Shown here: positions 10,936-20,824 of the stretch, piece by piece
Numbering within the stretch: position 1 is the first letter of the stretch
Layout: each line of letters starts with the position of its first letter
NCBI GenBank assembly: GCA_022494885.1
Contig: JAGVSM010000873.1
Span: 24,922 to 88,921 of the forward strand
DNA: 64,000 nucleotides
Direction of reading: 5' to 3'
DNA from: Micrasema longulum
Lineage: Eukaryota > Arthropoda > Insecta > Trichoptera > Brachycentridae
Position numbers and translations under genes: made by a program
Notes under the pieces: generated by a model
Database searches by the model: none
Seen by the model: only the letters and a program-made list of their open reading frames with translations
What the model was told of the DNA's origin: nothing

Positions 10936-11113
10936 ATGTGTGTATATGTATGTTCATATGTATGTATGTATGTATGTATGTGTATATATGTGTATATATG
11001 TATGTATGGATATGTATGTGTGCATGTATGGGTATAAATATGTATGGATATGGATGAGGATGATATATAGATATAGACTTTCATATAGATATAGATATAG
11101 ATATAGATATGGA
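10936..11113. repeat. ATGT and GATATA microsatellites
   Basis: Tandem TATG/TGTATA units from 10936 to about 11040 pass into an ATAGAT-type hexamer array at 11062-11113. The open frame here is just the repeat. Confidence 0.9.
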
Positions 11114-12329
11114 TATGTTATTAAATAATGTTTTTAATAAAATGCTTTGTGCCTATTAAATATGTACACACTTCTGTTTAAAATTTTGGAACTCCGATTC
11201 TGTATTTATTTATTTTTTATTTAAAATTGCGATATCATTCACTTATTTTTTGCTTTTTTTTTACATCTTCCAAATATTTTTTTTTGAAAGCATAAATTAC
11301 ATGTACTTTTTTTCGCTCCCTATATCTAAGTTAGTGGTAATTATTATTATAAAACCATGTAGGACTATCATATGATTAATTGTTAAGGATCTTTACCGAC
11401 AAGGCATATTCATTGGCTTGGTGAGTCCTGTAAAAAAAAAAAAAATTAAAATGTTTTAAAATAACTTAAATGTAATATTGTATGTAAATAATAAATAAAT
11501 AAAAAAAAATAACAAAATGGGCTTGATTTAGAATAACAGAGAACAGACGTTTTGTCTCTTTTCTTGCTCTTAATCATTAAATGAAATACAAGTTTCCACT
11601 CCTACTTTCCTTCAATCATCCTTCACCACTACTTATCAATTTCCTTCTTTTCCTTCCCACTATCTCCTTGTTTTGTCCATATTTCTTTCATTTGAATACA
11701 TAGTATATTTATTCTTGATATAGTTTAAACTTTAAACCGTCGTCGCTTAATTGCAGTATAATTTAGTGAATACATATACTTGGATGGCAGGCCCTACTAT
11801 GTATATATTTTTTTATAGTTTTTATTTGGATTGATTTAACCTGTACATTTGTTTGTATTCGAAATAAATAAAACAAATAATACGATTTCTATTTTCAAAA
11901 CCAAGTAATCTCGTCATCAATTTAATAATAATATATTTATTTCATAAGTATTTTGAATTAATTACGATACTCCACTGGCAAAGACACACAAGTGACCATA
12001 CGTTAATCTTGGAATTATTCCTCTCACCTCTGTTTTTCTCAGCTCCAACCTTTTACTGATTGTATCAAGAGAAAGGTGAATGATAAATCATTAAAAAGAG
12101 AAGGAACTTCGATATAAATGTGAAATACATAAATTAAAATATACAATTGGCAAAATATAAGCGCTGATACTTTTTGTGACTAATGCCGATTTTTTTCTTA
12201 CTAAAATGAAGGAAATTCGCTAAATTAAAATTTGTCAAGTTGACATTAGAACAGACATTACAGAAGAAATATTTTACATGACTGTCATACCAAATTAACT
12301 TTTTCAGCGATTTTTATTTCACTTTTCTA
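11114..12329. other. AT-rich, unassigned
   Basis: A poly(A)-rich run with AATAAATAAATAAA at 11425-11510 is probably the 3' tail of an unrecognised retroelement to its left. The rest shows nothing. Confidence 0.3.
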
Positions 12330-12480
12330 GATACACTGTATACTTGTAATGTCGTATTAAACAGACTTCATGAACTCGGCAATAGTTATTCCCACGTATC
12401 GGATACATTTATTGTAGGGTATTGTTCCTATAGAACAAACCTTTTGAACTTTTTCAAAGATGGTGAATGGTAATTATATT
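12330..12480 (+). pseudogene. LINE-D ORF2 C-terminal tail
   Basis: One frame reads VVLNRLHELGNSYSHVSDTF, later NLLNFFKDGEW and a stop. Homologous tails occur at 35980-36175 and, inverted, 56085-56215. The 56-kb copy is a clean 5'-truncated insertion with a poly(T)-side tail, which shows that this is a retroelement end. Sequence to about 12840 is likely its 3' UTR. Confidence 0.6.
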
Positions 12481-12841
12481 TATTTACTTATACATTACAT
12501 AATATATACAATTTTTTGTTCACTTTGCCCAGCTTTATAAAACAGTACTTGACGATTTTCTTGTTATATAACTTAAAAATATTTTATTTTTTAATTTGTT
12601 TTTTACATTTATTCTTAAATTGTTTTAAATTTCTACTGAATTTGTTGTCTAATTTTTAGGTTTAATATTTAAAAAAATCTTTTTTATAAATCTCTGGTTA
12701 AAGGAAATTTATGTTTTTTTTAAAAAAAAAAAATATTAAGCCTTAAGTTTTATAAATTTTTGAAAACTTTTTTTTTTTTTGGAACTTATCTCGAAATTAA
12801 CTGTAAGTATTATTAATTCAAAGTTAATACTACGAAATTTA

Positions 12842-12970
12842 TAACCGAAAAATCACCACCAATTATCAATTCATGTCCGCTCCCTCGTTGGAGCATATGG
12901 TGTCCACGAAGATCCTGCAAGCATCTTTGTCGGCTGCCGGCTCCTGTGCATCCTCCTAAGTCAGGTTCGC
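12842..12970 (-). pseudogene. RTE-like LINE C-terminus, 3' portion of split copy
   Basis: Minus strand: ANLT-stop-EDAQEPAADKDACR followed by IFVDTICSNEGADMN and stop. The 'EdA...A.DR..WR.fV' ending is that of RTE-type ORF2 proteins. It continues the fragment at 14616-14975, from which it is separated by the LINE at 12984-14602. Confidence 0.7.
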
Positions 12971-12983
12971 GTCCCGTAGTTCT

Positions 12984-14602
12984 TTTTTTTTATTTTTTTA
13001 TTTTTATATGGGAGTTGCTTTATTATTTACCTTGCTTATAATATACAAGGTTTATATTTCAAAAAGTGGATTTTTCTGCTATTAAATATCTTAAAATTTG
13101 TCTAAACTATTGGGATCAGGAGGGATATATTAATGTGGGCTAATCAGGAACTTCTCAGCATTTGCTCACGTGGAGAGGAAACCACTTAAAACTCTTCAGG
13201 AGAAGCCGGCCTGTTGGCAGTAGTCAACAGGCCTTCCGTTCCACTAGAGGAGTGTTCGGCATTTTGTTCCCTACTTTGGTTTATTTTACCAATTTCCTGC
13301 GCTATATTTATCATGTATGATACTACCTCTCGTGTGAGTTCTTTATTACCTATCACCGATGGGATGTCGCATAGATCTTCACCCAGGCCTCTGCATCGCG
13401 CCTCCAGCTGTTGTCTTTGAAAGCTGAAAAAGGGGCAATGCATCAACAGGTGAGGGACATCTTGAGGAGTTTCATCGTCGCATGGGCAGCTGTCGATCTC
13501 TGAGAGCTTGAAGCGATGCAGGTAGCTCATGAAGCCACCATGACCCGTAAGCATCTGGGTGAGCTCGTAGCCAGCATTTTGCATTTTTCTGAAATCATAG
13601 GCATGAAAAATTGTAGGGAAAAACATTTTAGTAACACTTCCGGTTGTCTCACTCAAATAGCGATCGTTCCAGAGTTGAAGGGTCCTGCTTCTTATTTTTC
13701 TTTTGGCAAAACTGAGCGGAAAATCGGCAAAATCGGGGGCTGTTTTCTTAAGCGTAGCCTCCCGAGCCTTTTCGTCAGCTTTTTCGTTGCCAAGGATTCC
13801 GCAGTGTCCTCGTATCCAGCCGATGTACACGTCCTGGTGTCTGCATCGTAGATTCTGGATATCTGTTCTTATGTCCATTACAATAGGGTTGACCGAATTT
13901 CGGTCAGTTATTGCATGGACTCCAGATTTGCAATCTGTCAGGATCGATATTTTCTTCCATCTGTTTGGTGGCTTCTTCAAAACATAGACCAAGGCTTCTG
14001 TGATCGCAAAGAGTTCTGCCTGAAACACGGAGCAAAAATTGCCGAGTTTCAACTTTCTCGACGGCAGCTCTCTGATGCCATCGTAAGGTACAAAAGCTGC
14101 ACCCACTTTGCCGTCCAAGAGACTGCCGTCCGTGTAGATCCTCAGCTCTTCCCGCGCCGTCCCAGGGAGAACCTGAACATCGTAGCCGTGATCTATAGGA
14201 TAGCGCTCCGCCGGATGAGGAAGTGAGAAATAGTCTCCCACTCCCTGGTAAAATCTGTCCTGCGGCAAGTCTTGCAAGGTGAGGCTCCTCTTCACCTCAT
14301 ATGCTTCTGCAAGCTCCCTGATCCTCAGATCGAGTGGCATGAATCCACTCAAAACCTGTGCTGATACCAAGGAGATTGTTCTGTATCCCTTGCATGACCT
14401 GATGGCTATTTGTCGTTGGATGGAGTTCAATTTCTTCCGGTTGACTTTCTTGTTGACCGCGTCCACCCACACGCTTGAAGCGTACGTAATCAGAGGCTCT
14501 ACAGCACCTACGTATATTTGCTGCATAACCTCCGGCGACGCACCCCATGTGGGTTTTGCGGCTCTCACGAGTTTGTTTGTAATACCTGCGGCTTTTTTAC
14601 AA
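12984..14602 (-). mobile_element. 5'-truncated R1/I-like LINE with RNase H
   Basis: The insertion is bounded by a 13-bp direct duplication GTCCCGTAGTTCT (12971-12983 and 14603-14615) and has a T-rich (poly(A) on the minus strand) end at about 12984-13010. Only the last third of ORF2 is present, typical of incomplete target-primed reverse transcription. A related, more decayed copy is at 36820-37531 on the plus strand. Confidence 0.9.
13186..14602 (-). pseudogene. LINE ORF2 C-terminus: RT thumb, RNase H, zinc knuckle
   Basis: About 470 uninterrupted codons, ending in TAA at 13186-13188. In the open frame that starts in the flanking DNA (ATG at 14620-14622), the first seven residues belong to the target LINE; the insertion itself begins at the CKKAAG segment. 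Residues 10-110 are the reverse-transcriptase thumb (AVEPLITYASSVWVDA). Residues 160-290 are RNase H, with all four acidic residues visible: D165 in YTDGS, E203 in QAEL, D230 in LTDCKS and D283 in NEKADE. Residues 379-396 form a CxC...HxxxxC zinc-like cluster (CPCDDETPQDVPHLLMHC). The palm domain and endonuclease are absent, so it cannot move, but the lack of stops suggests a fairly recent insertion. RNase H favours the I/R1/LOA group over Jockey; exact clade is uncertain. Confidence 0.88.
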
Positions 14603-14615
14603 GTCCCGTAGTTCT

Positions 14616-14975
14616 GACACAAACTGCCGACGAATAGTCAGCAGTGGACGTCCAGAACGTCGAGAAGCTGATGCCATGTAAGGTAGGCAAGCGTGGTTAA
14701 GGCTCCCAGTAGGCACCCGCAGCACATGGCCAAGCCAGCCGTATCCTCTCGCTTGATGACAGTTGTCACCGGAGTTTGCTGCGTCTGTTCTCTTATTACT
14801 TCATTCCTTACAAAGACAAACCACCGCACACCCAAAACTCTTCTGGGACACCTATTCTCAAAACTCAGAATTTTGCTGTTTTGGACCCTTGTGAGGTGCC
14901 ACAATTCCTACGTTCTTCTTCCTTTCCGAGGCGGGATCTGGAGCATGCGGCCGCGGTCTCAATTCGGAACTAACA
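14616..14975 (-). pseudogene. RTE-like LINE ORF2 fragment, 5' portion of split copy
   Basis: Minus-strand frames read FENRCPRRVLGVRWFVFVRN and EVIREQTQQTPVTTVIKR. After a frameshift comes GWLGHVLRVPTG in another frame. This is the well-known C-terminal region of RTE-type reverse transcriptases. A second stretch to about 14975 (RPRPHAPDPASERKK) is in another frame. The copy is interrupted on its 3' side by the insertion at 12984-14602. Confidence 0.75.
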
Positions 14976-15544
14976 CTATATTCCTTCACTGTCATACTGG
15001 GAAATCAGAAAAAGGTGATTGTGCCGACCATGTGTATTTGATTGATCACAAATTGACAATACTGCATTGGGGGGTACAATGAAAGCTTTTAAAGTTTCTT
15101 TGTTTTGTTATTTTCGCTGTTTGATTGTACAGAAATATTAAATTTTCGCTTTGTTAGTTTTTCAAAATTTATAGTGATAAATCTTTCTGAACAGTTTCGG
15201 GAAAGGGTTGGATGCTTTCATTGTAATTGAAAAGCCATGTTTACAAGCGCCTAATAGATGGCATTTTAATTCGTGGGCCTTCTTAGCCTTCTAGATATTC
15301 ATGGATTAGACGACTAATGCAGTCCGCGTCATGTGACTCTGAGACTTGTAAAAAACAAGTACATATATGTATAAATATATATAGTATATTTATTTATATT
15401 GTTTCATTTTAAATAAATTACATCCTAATTTATAAAATAATTGTAATTTCAGAAGTTTTAGTTTAAAATGAGCACTAGATTGTTATTATAAAAAAGTTTT
15501 TTTTATAAAAACACATCAACAACAATAAAAAACCATCACGCCGT
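14976..15544. other. AT-rich, unassigned
   Basis: Nothing recognised. Confidence 0.3.
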
Positions 15545-15912
15545 TTTTCCGAAGGGTAGGCAAAGAGGATAGAATGCCACATCACTCTATCATTGCATAC
15601 AGATCTCGCTTCCTCTTCATTCATACATCTTTTCATGCACGCTCGCCGATTATTCCGACTTTTGACAAGTCCATCTTCAAGTATTTGTTAAATTTGTTCA
15701 TGCCATGTCTTTCTCGGTCTTCCTCTATTTATGCATCCATCAACATTCGCATTGTAAATATTTTTAGCCGTTCTTTCGCTGTCCATTCGCTCTATATGTT
15801 CAAACCGGCGCAGAGCTCCTTTCTGGATTTTGTCGATAATGCCTATCGCAGCATTACATAATGTACAGATCTCGACATTTGTGCATCTATCGTTCATAGT
15901 TTTAGCACACAT
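15545..15912 (-). pseudogene. LINE ORF2 C-terminal fragment, 3' part of split copy
   Basis: Minus strand: MCAKTMNDRCTNVEI, KIQKGALRRFEHIERMDSER, NRGRPRKTWHEQI and then, in the same reading, KVGIIGERACMKRCMNEEEA. The 'G.LR.fgH.eRM' and 'GRPr..W..q' motifs are typical of LINE ORF2 ends. The upstream half lies at 16860-16985, beyond the inserted Jockey element. Confidence 0.75.
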
Positions 15913-15929
15913 TCGCCAATTTAAAAAAA

Positions 15930-16858
15930 AATAATAAGCCTTATTAATAAAGCATTCAAAATGCTAGGTTTTTTTAATGCGAATGTCTAATGACTTCAAA
16001 AACATTAAAACATTTATATTGCAATATAACACATATGTGAGAAGTCAATTAGAATATGCTTCAATTAAATGGAATCCCTAATATGAAATATATATAAAAA
16101 ACCTAGAAAGGATACAGAAGAGATTCATTAATTTAATAAAATATAAATTTCACTGTACACCAAATTCATTTCAAAATCTGGAGTATAGAAGAGTGATTGC
16201 AGATCAATTATTCCTGTTTAAACTGATAAACAACATCGTAGACTACCCTTTACTTATAAGTTCTTTAGAATACCTTGTACCCAACAGAATAAGACTCCAT
16301 ACTACATTTAATTTGACAGTACCTAGGACTAACTCAAGGAAAAACGACTTTTTCTTTAGAGCATGTCATTATTACAATACTGTTCTCTCCTGTCACGCAG
16401 ACATTTTTCATCTCTCTTATATGAAATATAGAAAATTCCTCATAGACAGTACACCCGTTTAGTTTTACGATGTCAGTAATTATGTTTGTATTCGTATGTT
16501 CATTATTATATTTTTGTACCTTTTACATTATTTTTATATAACTTTTTTCTTTTCTTATTCTTTAAATTTAAATTTAAATTTATCTTGTTTCTATTAACTT
16601 TATTTTTATAACTGTGAATAAGTTTATGTATTTTTATTTTATTTGCAAGTTTCTAAGTGCCTAACAATTGTTAATTGCTTTTATTTTGATACCGATAATG
16701 TACTTAATCGATATCTTACACCACTGTGAAAAAAATTTATTGACTGTTTTCACAATTTTCGTTCATATGTATTCTTATTTTTTTTATACAATATATGTAA
16801 AAACTGTTGTTTTTTTCCCAAATAAAAATAAATAAATAAAATAAATAAATAAAATAAA
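15930..16858 (+). mobile_element. 5'-truncated Jockey-like LINE nested in another LINE
   Basis: Plus-strand coding with a few stops: TYVRSQLEYASIKWNP, YEIYIKNLERIQKRFINLIK, then the open frame 16193-16462 with DQLFLFKLINNIVDYPLL, VPRTNSRKNDFFF and DIFHLSYMKYRKFL, ending in TAG. This is the standard C-terminus of Jockey ORF2. A T-rich 3' UTR follows and ends in an A-rich tail of AATAAATAAATA units (16820-16858). Its two ends fall exactly between the two halves of the minus-strand LINE at 15545-15912 and 16860-16985. Confidence 0.85.
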
Positions 16859-16859
16859 A

Positions 16860-16985
16860 GAATGCATTTCGACAGCATTCAGCCTACTTTCATCCCTGTT
16901 TTTCCAAGTCCATACTTCGCTCTCATACATCAGAGTCGGGTCCAGGACTTCATTGTAAACTGCTAATTTTGCATCGAATAGTATT
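16860..16985 (-). pseudogene. LINE ORF2 fragment, 5' part of split copy
   Basis: Minus strand reads DAKLAVYNEVLDPTLMYESE, VWTWKNRDESRLNAVEMH. The 'LMYgsE.W......l...EM' motif directly precedes the segment found at 15912 and downward, which shows that the intervening 0.95 kb is an insertion. Confidence 0.75.
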
Positions 16986-17130
16986 AAATCCTAACAAAAT
17001 AAAAACAAGTAAAAACCAAAAAAGTTTTCATTGTGAGTTAAGTCATGAAAACGAATAGGTAATGATTTCTAAAACATTTATGTTTGTAAGTGAAAATTCT
17101 TGATGGAAGTTCACTGTAATTTATTGTAAA

Positions 17131-17494
17131 AATAAAAGACAAGTGATACTTTAATCCACAAATATTGAATATCCAGTGACCGGTTTCATCGCTTTCGCGA
17201 CATCTTCGAGATTGGTATCATTATTATGGGTAAAATAAAATACTTAAAGTCATTAAAATACTATTAAATCAACTCATTAGTTAACCCGAAAAAAAATTGA
17301 TAATGATCCTTAAGATAAAAATAACTTTATTTAATTTACTTTCATATAATTTTGAATTCTCTGTCTTTACCTCTGTTTTGTATAACTACATTGAACTCCT
17401 TAATAAAGATACCAGTCTCGAAGATGTCGCGAAAGCGATGAAACCTGTCGCTGGATATTCCAAATTTGTGGATTAAAGTATCACTCGTCTTTTA
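17131..17494. mobile_element. Foldback element with hammerhead-like motifs in both arms
   Basis: Arms 17131-17227 and 17400-17494 are inverted repeats of about 95 bp at roughly 90% identity, starting AAAAGACAAGTGATACTTTA. Each arm contains a GAAACC core next to a short CG-rich hairpin (TCGC-GAAA-GCGA). This resembles the terminal regions of Penelope-like elements, some of which encode small hammerhead ribozymes. Confidence 0.65.
17408..17460 (+). ncRNA. Hammerhead-like motif, diverged
   Basis: Possible stem I is CCAG/CTGG, stem II TCGC/GCGA with a GAAA loop, then GAAACCTGTC. The expected CTGANGA core reads CTCGAAGA here and the partner arm (minus strand 17169-17219) has the same core deviation but a better ACCGGTC. 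Activity is doubtful. Confidence 0.3.
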
Positions 17495-18296
17495 TTTATA
17501 TAATAAAAGTGATGATTTCCACTTGTGACACTTTCATCTATTTATGATATATTTTTAGTGCATAAAGGCTTACCAAGTAAGGAATTTTCCCACATAATTT
17601 ACAAGATTAATCCTCTTCATTCCACGCGTACCTTTATTTTGTTTAATCGTTTTGCATATTTTCAAAATTCATCTTGATATTATTTCTCGAAACAAAATGG
17701 AAAAACAAAGATAAATCAGAAATCGAATATTCTTAATTTATCTAGGTACGCAATACGAAATACGAATGTGCATTTGAGTTGAAATGTTTTTGTAGATCTA
17801 AGCACCATTTATTATGTAAATACAACACATATACACAAGACATAATGTGACGTACATATATATCGTTCTATTCCCGGATAAATTTTTAGTATCTGGGTAC
17901 TCGGTATGTATAAATAGGGACATACAAATGTATTATGAACTTCAATATGTTATGATAATGTACCTTCAGACATCCCACATGTGCGCATGTGAAATGATAA
18001 AATAATACAGACGTTATAATATCAACGGTAAGCTTTTATCAAAATATTATTGGTTCAAAGATAGCCATTGACGAGGTGCCTTGTTTTTTTAGTAGCTGTA
18101 ATAACTTAGGAGGACCCTTATGCAGAACTGTCTTTATTTTACCACGGTTTGTTGTTCAATTTAACCCCGCGGTATTTGGAACGGTTTTCATTGTTGAGTA
18201 GGTAATATTTTCCTTGTGTTGACTGGCGGTATTATGTATTATTATTACGGATAATTTATATTGCGTGATTTTTAAAAAAAATGGCTTCAGTTGTGA
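17495..18296. other. AT-rich, unassigned
   Basis: Nothing recognised. Confidence 0.3.
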
Positions 18297-18350
18297 TTTT
18301 ATTTTATTTTATTTTTTATTTTATTTATTTGGATAACCAACAGCTATGCT

Positions 18351-18386
<36 letters not shown>

Positions 18387-18780
18387 CAAAACAAATAAGC
18401 CAATTACAGGTTTTCACAAGTAGCATCACAATAAGTTAAAAAGATTCTCGAACATAAAATGAATAGTAATTTAATGTAAATTCAAAAGAAAAGAAAAAAT
18501 ACTACGAATTATTTCAAAAGCAAACGCCGTACCTCATTAAGATTATTTGCAAATAAATCTTATGTTAAATGATTTATTTATTACATTAAAATTATTAAAA
18601 GTTCGCCATAAATATTAATTTTGCCCATAATTAGATGAAACAAGAGGTATGTGAAGAAGAGGGTTATTTCTTAAAACTTTGGAAGGAACATTGATAGAAA
18701 GTTTGCATAGTAGTTCAGGACAGTCGATTGAACCAGAGGCAATTTTTAGTAAATAATAATTGATGATGTACAATAAATTA
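18297..18780 (-). pseudogene. Jockey-like LINE 3' end
   Basis: Minus strand: SGSIDCPELLCKLSINVPSK, then VLRNNPLLHIPLVSSNYGQN and a stop. This is the 'cpeLL..i.i.VPs..lR...ll' block of Jockey ORF2. The 3' UTR contains a (TA)n run (18356-18384) and ends at a tail of TAAAATAAAAT units on the minus strand (18297-18332). Confidence 0.75.
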
Positions 18781-18791
18781 ATATCCCAACA

Positions 18792-18818
18792 CATCTCGAA
18801 GCTACGGAGCGCATGGAC
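18792..18818 (+). repeat. 28-bp motif, single diverged copy
   Basis: ACATCTCGAAGCTACGGAGC followed by GCATGGACG, preceded by 'gtacaataaattaatatccc', the same left context as the array at 19.55 kb. Confidence 0.6.
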
Positions 18819-18989
18819 GATACATTTTTTTCTATCACAATATATTTGTATATTATTAGTGAATGTTATAACTGTAACTTTCTGAAAAAGAGACTAGCTC
18901 TTGTGCTTGGAGGGTGACTTACACTGTTAAAGCTATTTAGTAATTTGAAGTTATATTATTTCGAATATACACAGAAAAAAAAAACAGAA

Positions 18990-19255
18990 AAAATTAATAC
19001 GGTAATACTAATTAAAATAGAATACTGTTCTTACTCTGGTTCGAAAAATGTGTTTAAATTTACTTTAAATTTATTTCCTGATATATTAGTTTTAATAGTT
19101 TTTAGTTCATTGTGGAGATTATTATAATTTTTTATTCCTTTAAAAACAAAACTATTTTGACCATGACTTGTGTGGGATTTAGGAATTTAGATATTATTTG
19201 GATATCTGAGTGACTTATTCATCTCAAATTCGTTTATTTTTTTTCATTGTAAATT
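18990..19255 (-). pseudogene. LINE ORF2 C-terminal fragment
   Basis: Minus strand: EFEMNKSLRYPNNI, PKSHTSHGQNSFVFKGIKNY, NNLHNELKTIKTNISG and KFKVNLNTFF. The 'G..sf.ykGi..yNnLP.e.k' pattern is a LINE ORF2 C-terminus. One internal stop near the start and one near the end. Confidence 0.65.
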
Positions 19256-19265
19256 TGTAGGTTTA

Positions 19266-19431
19266 TTTTTTTTTTGCACCACAACAGGCCAGGAAGCCCA
19301 ATTACAGTGGTGAATTACATCACAGAACACCCAGGCTTGAAAAAATCAAATATAATTTTTGTGTTCCCACCGGGAATCGAACCTGGAACCTTCCATGTGT
19401 GAGTCAAGCGTCTTGACCCTACACCACAGGC
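19266..19431 (-). repeat. SINE-B, near full length
   Basis: Read on the minus strand: a tRNA-like head (TGGTGTAGGGTCAAGACGCT, B box GGTTCGATTCC), a short body 'caagcctgggtgttctgtg', 'aattcaccactgtaattggg', and an A-rich tail. Other copies: 51821-52012, 34048-34223 and 26235-26309. Confidence 0.85.
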
Positions 19432-19479
<48 letters not shown>

Positions 19480-19492
19480 TATATATATATTT
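19432..19492. repeat. (TA)n microsatellite
   Basis: About 60 bp of nearly pure TA repeats next to the SINE-B head. Confidence 0.95.
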
Positions 19493-19950
19493 GGATAATT
19501 TTTATAACGCCGTTTTTGTGAAAATCACCTCAAGGGCGCTGTACAATAAATAAATATCCCACCACGTCTTGCAGCTACAGAGCGCATGGACGGTTGGGAT
19601 TCTTGTTCCTCGTCTCCAATTGTGATATACAGTAGCTAGATTACAGCACGTCTTGCAGCTACAGAGCGCATAGACAATAAGAAATCTAGCCCCTATTTAC
19701 ATTTTTTATATGACAATAAAGTTTAGAGATTTCGTGATATTTAAAAAAATTTAATGAAAAACAAATTTATGAAAATAGAAGTTAGATAACAACAAGTCTT
19801 GCAGCTACTGAGCTCATGGACGGTTGAGATTCTAGACCTCACTTACTAAATTTGGATATTTGATAGTTGATAACATTTACCTATTGAAGCTAGATTACTA
19901 ATCATCTTTCAGCTACAAAGTGCATGGACGAGTGAAATTCTGGCCACTTA
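19493..19950 (+). repeat. 28-bp motif element, copy 1
   Basis: Four copies of CTTGCAGCTACAGAGCGCAT (+ GGAC) at about 19568, 19650, 19795 and 19905, separated by 80-150 bp of AT-rich spacer. Each is followed by a short 'attctagacc' or 'aaatctagcccc' block. It begins with 'acgccgtttttgtgaaaatc' and 'acctcaagggcgctgtacaa'. An inverted copy is at 29985-30790. No coding potential; no clear ends. Confidence 0.7.
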
Positions 19951-20404
19951 AAATTATCAATAAATTTACAAAAACAAACATTGAGCATAATAGTAAATTT
20001 GCAAAGTATTCGTGCTAAAAAATAAACAATAAAAAACTAAACAGATAAAGCACTTCAACACTGTGGATAACATTACAGATAAAAATATCCGAAGGGTAGC
20101 TTTTGTAGTCACTAGTCACTGTCGCAGTATCGCACATGTGCCAACACATGTTTTTGCTGAATTCCTAGAAGATGGTCCGGTCCACGTGTAGTTGCCGGAA
20201 GCTAAGAGTATCTAGCTAATAGTATTGTTAATAGTATCTACTGTATGAAATTAAAATAATTTATATTGATTTTACGTTTTGATTGTTAAAGGTTTCTTTA
20301 AAATTACTTTGATAATTAATTTTTGTAATATTTTCAGAGGGTTTGATATATTGACATTGATTAATATATGGCATTATATTTCCTCATTTCCAACTATAAC
20401 ATAC
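19951..20404. other. Unassigned sequence
   Basis: No feature recognised apart from AT-rich composition; some GC-richer sequence at 20090-20220. Confidence 0.3.
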
Positions 20405-20475
20405 ATGAGCAAGATTCCAGCATATTTTTCAACTACAGAGCGCATGGACAATAAGAAATCAAGCCCCTATTTACA
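20405..20475 (+). repeat. 28-bp motif, fused to LINE
   Basis: CAACTACAGAGCGCATGGAC followed by 'aataagaaatcaagcccc' runs straight into the LINE coding fragment at 20477. Confidence 0.6.
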
Positions 20476-20800
20476 TTGGAGAGACCACATTACTAATGCC
20501 GAGGTTCTCAGTATAATCGAAGAAGGGAGGCCCCTAATCAAAACCATTTTAGAGCCTAATGCATCGGCCACATTATGCGCCATGTAGGTCTCCTGCATGA
20601 CGTAATAGGGGGAATGGTTGAGGGTACCAATCACAGAGGGGGCCCCCGGCGGGAGTATTTGGAGCAAGTGTGCGAGGGTTTGAACTGCTCCTCAAATGTT
20701 GAGCTGAAGAGGGCGGCAGAGAATAGAGAGCAGTGGAGGACGAAATGCGGAACTTTGCTGCAAACCAATCCCCAGGATTGAGACTGCGAAGAAGATTCAC
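20476..20800 (+). pseudogene. LINE ORF2 C-terminal fragment (LINE-E)
   Basis: Plus strand: WRDHITNAEVLSIIEEGRPL, then after a frame change MRHVGLLHDVIGGMVEGTNH, RGGPRREYLEQVCEGLNCSS and KRAAENREQWRT. These are the 'WrDhitN.evl', 'RHdgLl.di..G..eG...rGrPR' and 'A.nR..WR' motifs of a LINE ORF2 end. It is truncated exactly at the WRDH motif, where the 28-bp motif repeat begins. A related copy is at 46190-46550. Confidence 0.8.
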
Positions 20801-20824
20801 ATGTCGCGGAGAGTGATGAAACCG

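Noticed and set aside
10940..11128. Tyr/Met-rich open frame
   Set aside because: It is a translation of ATGT and GATATA microsatellites.
13214..14611. Plus-strand open frames opposite the R1/I-like LINE
   Set aside because: They mirror the real minus-strand ORF2, which has recognisable RT, RNase H and zinc-cluster motifs.
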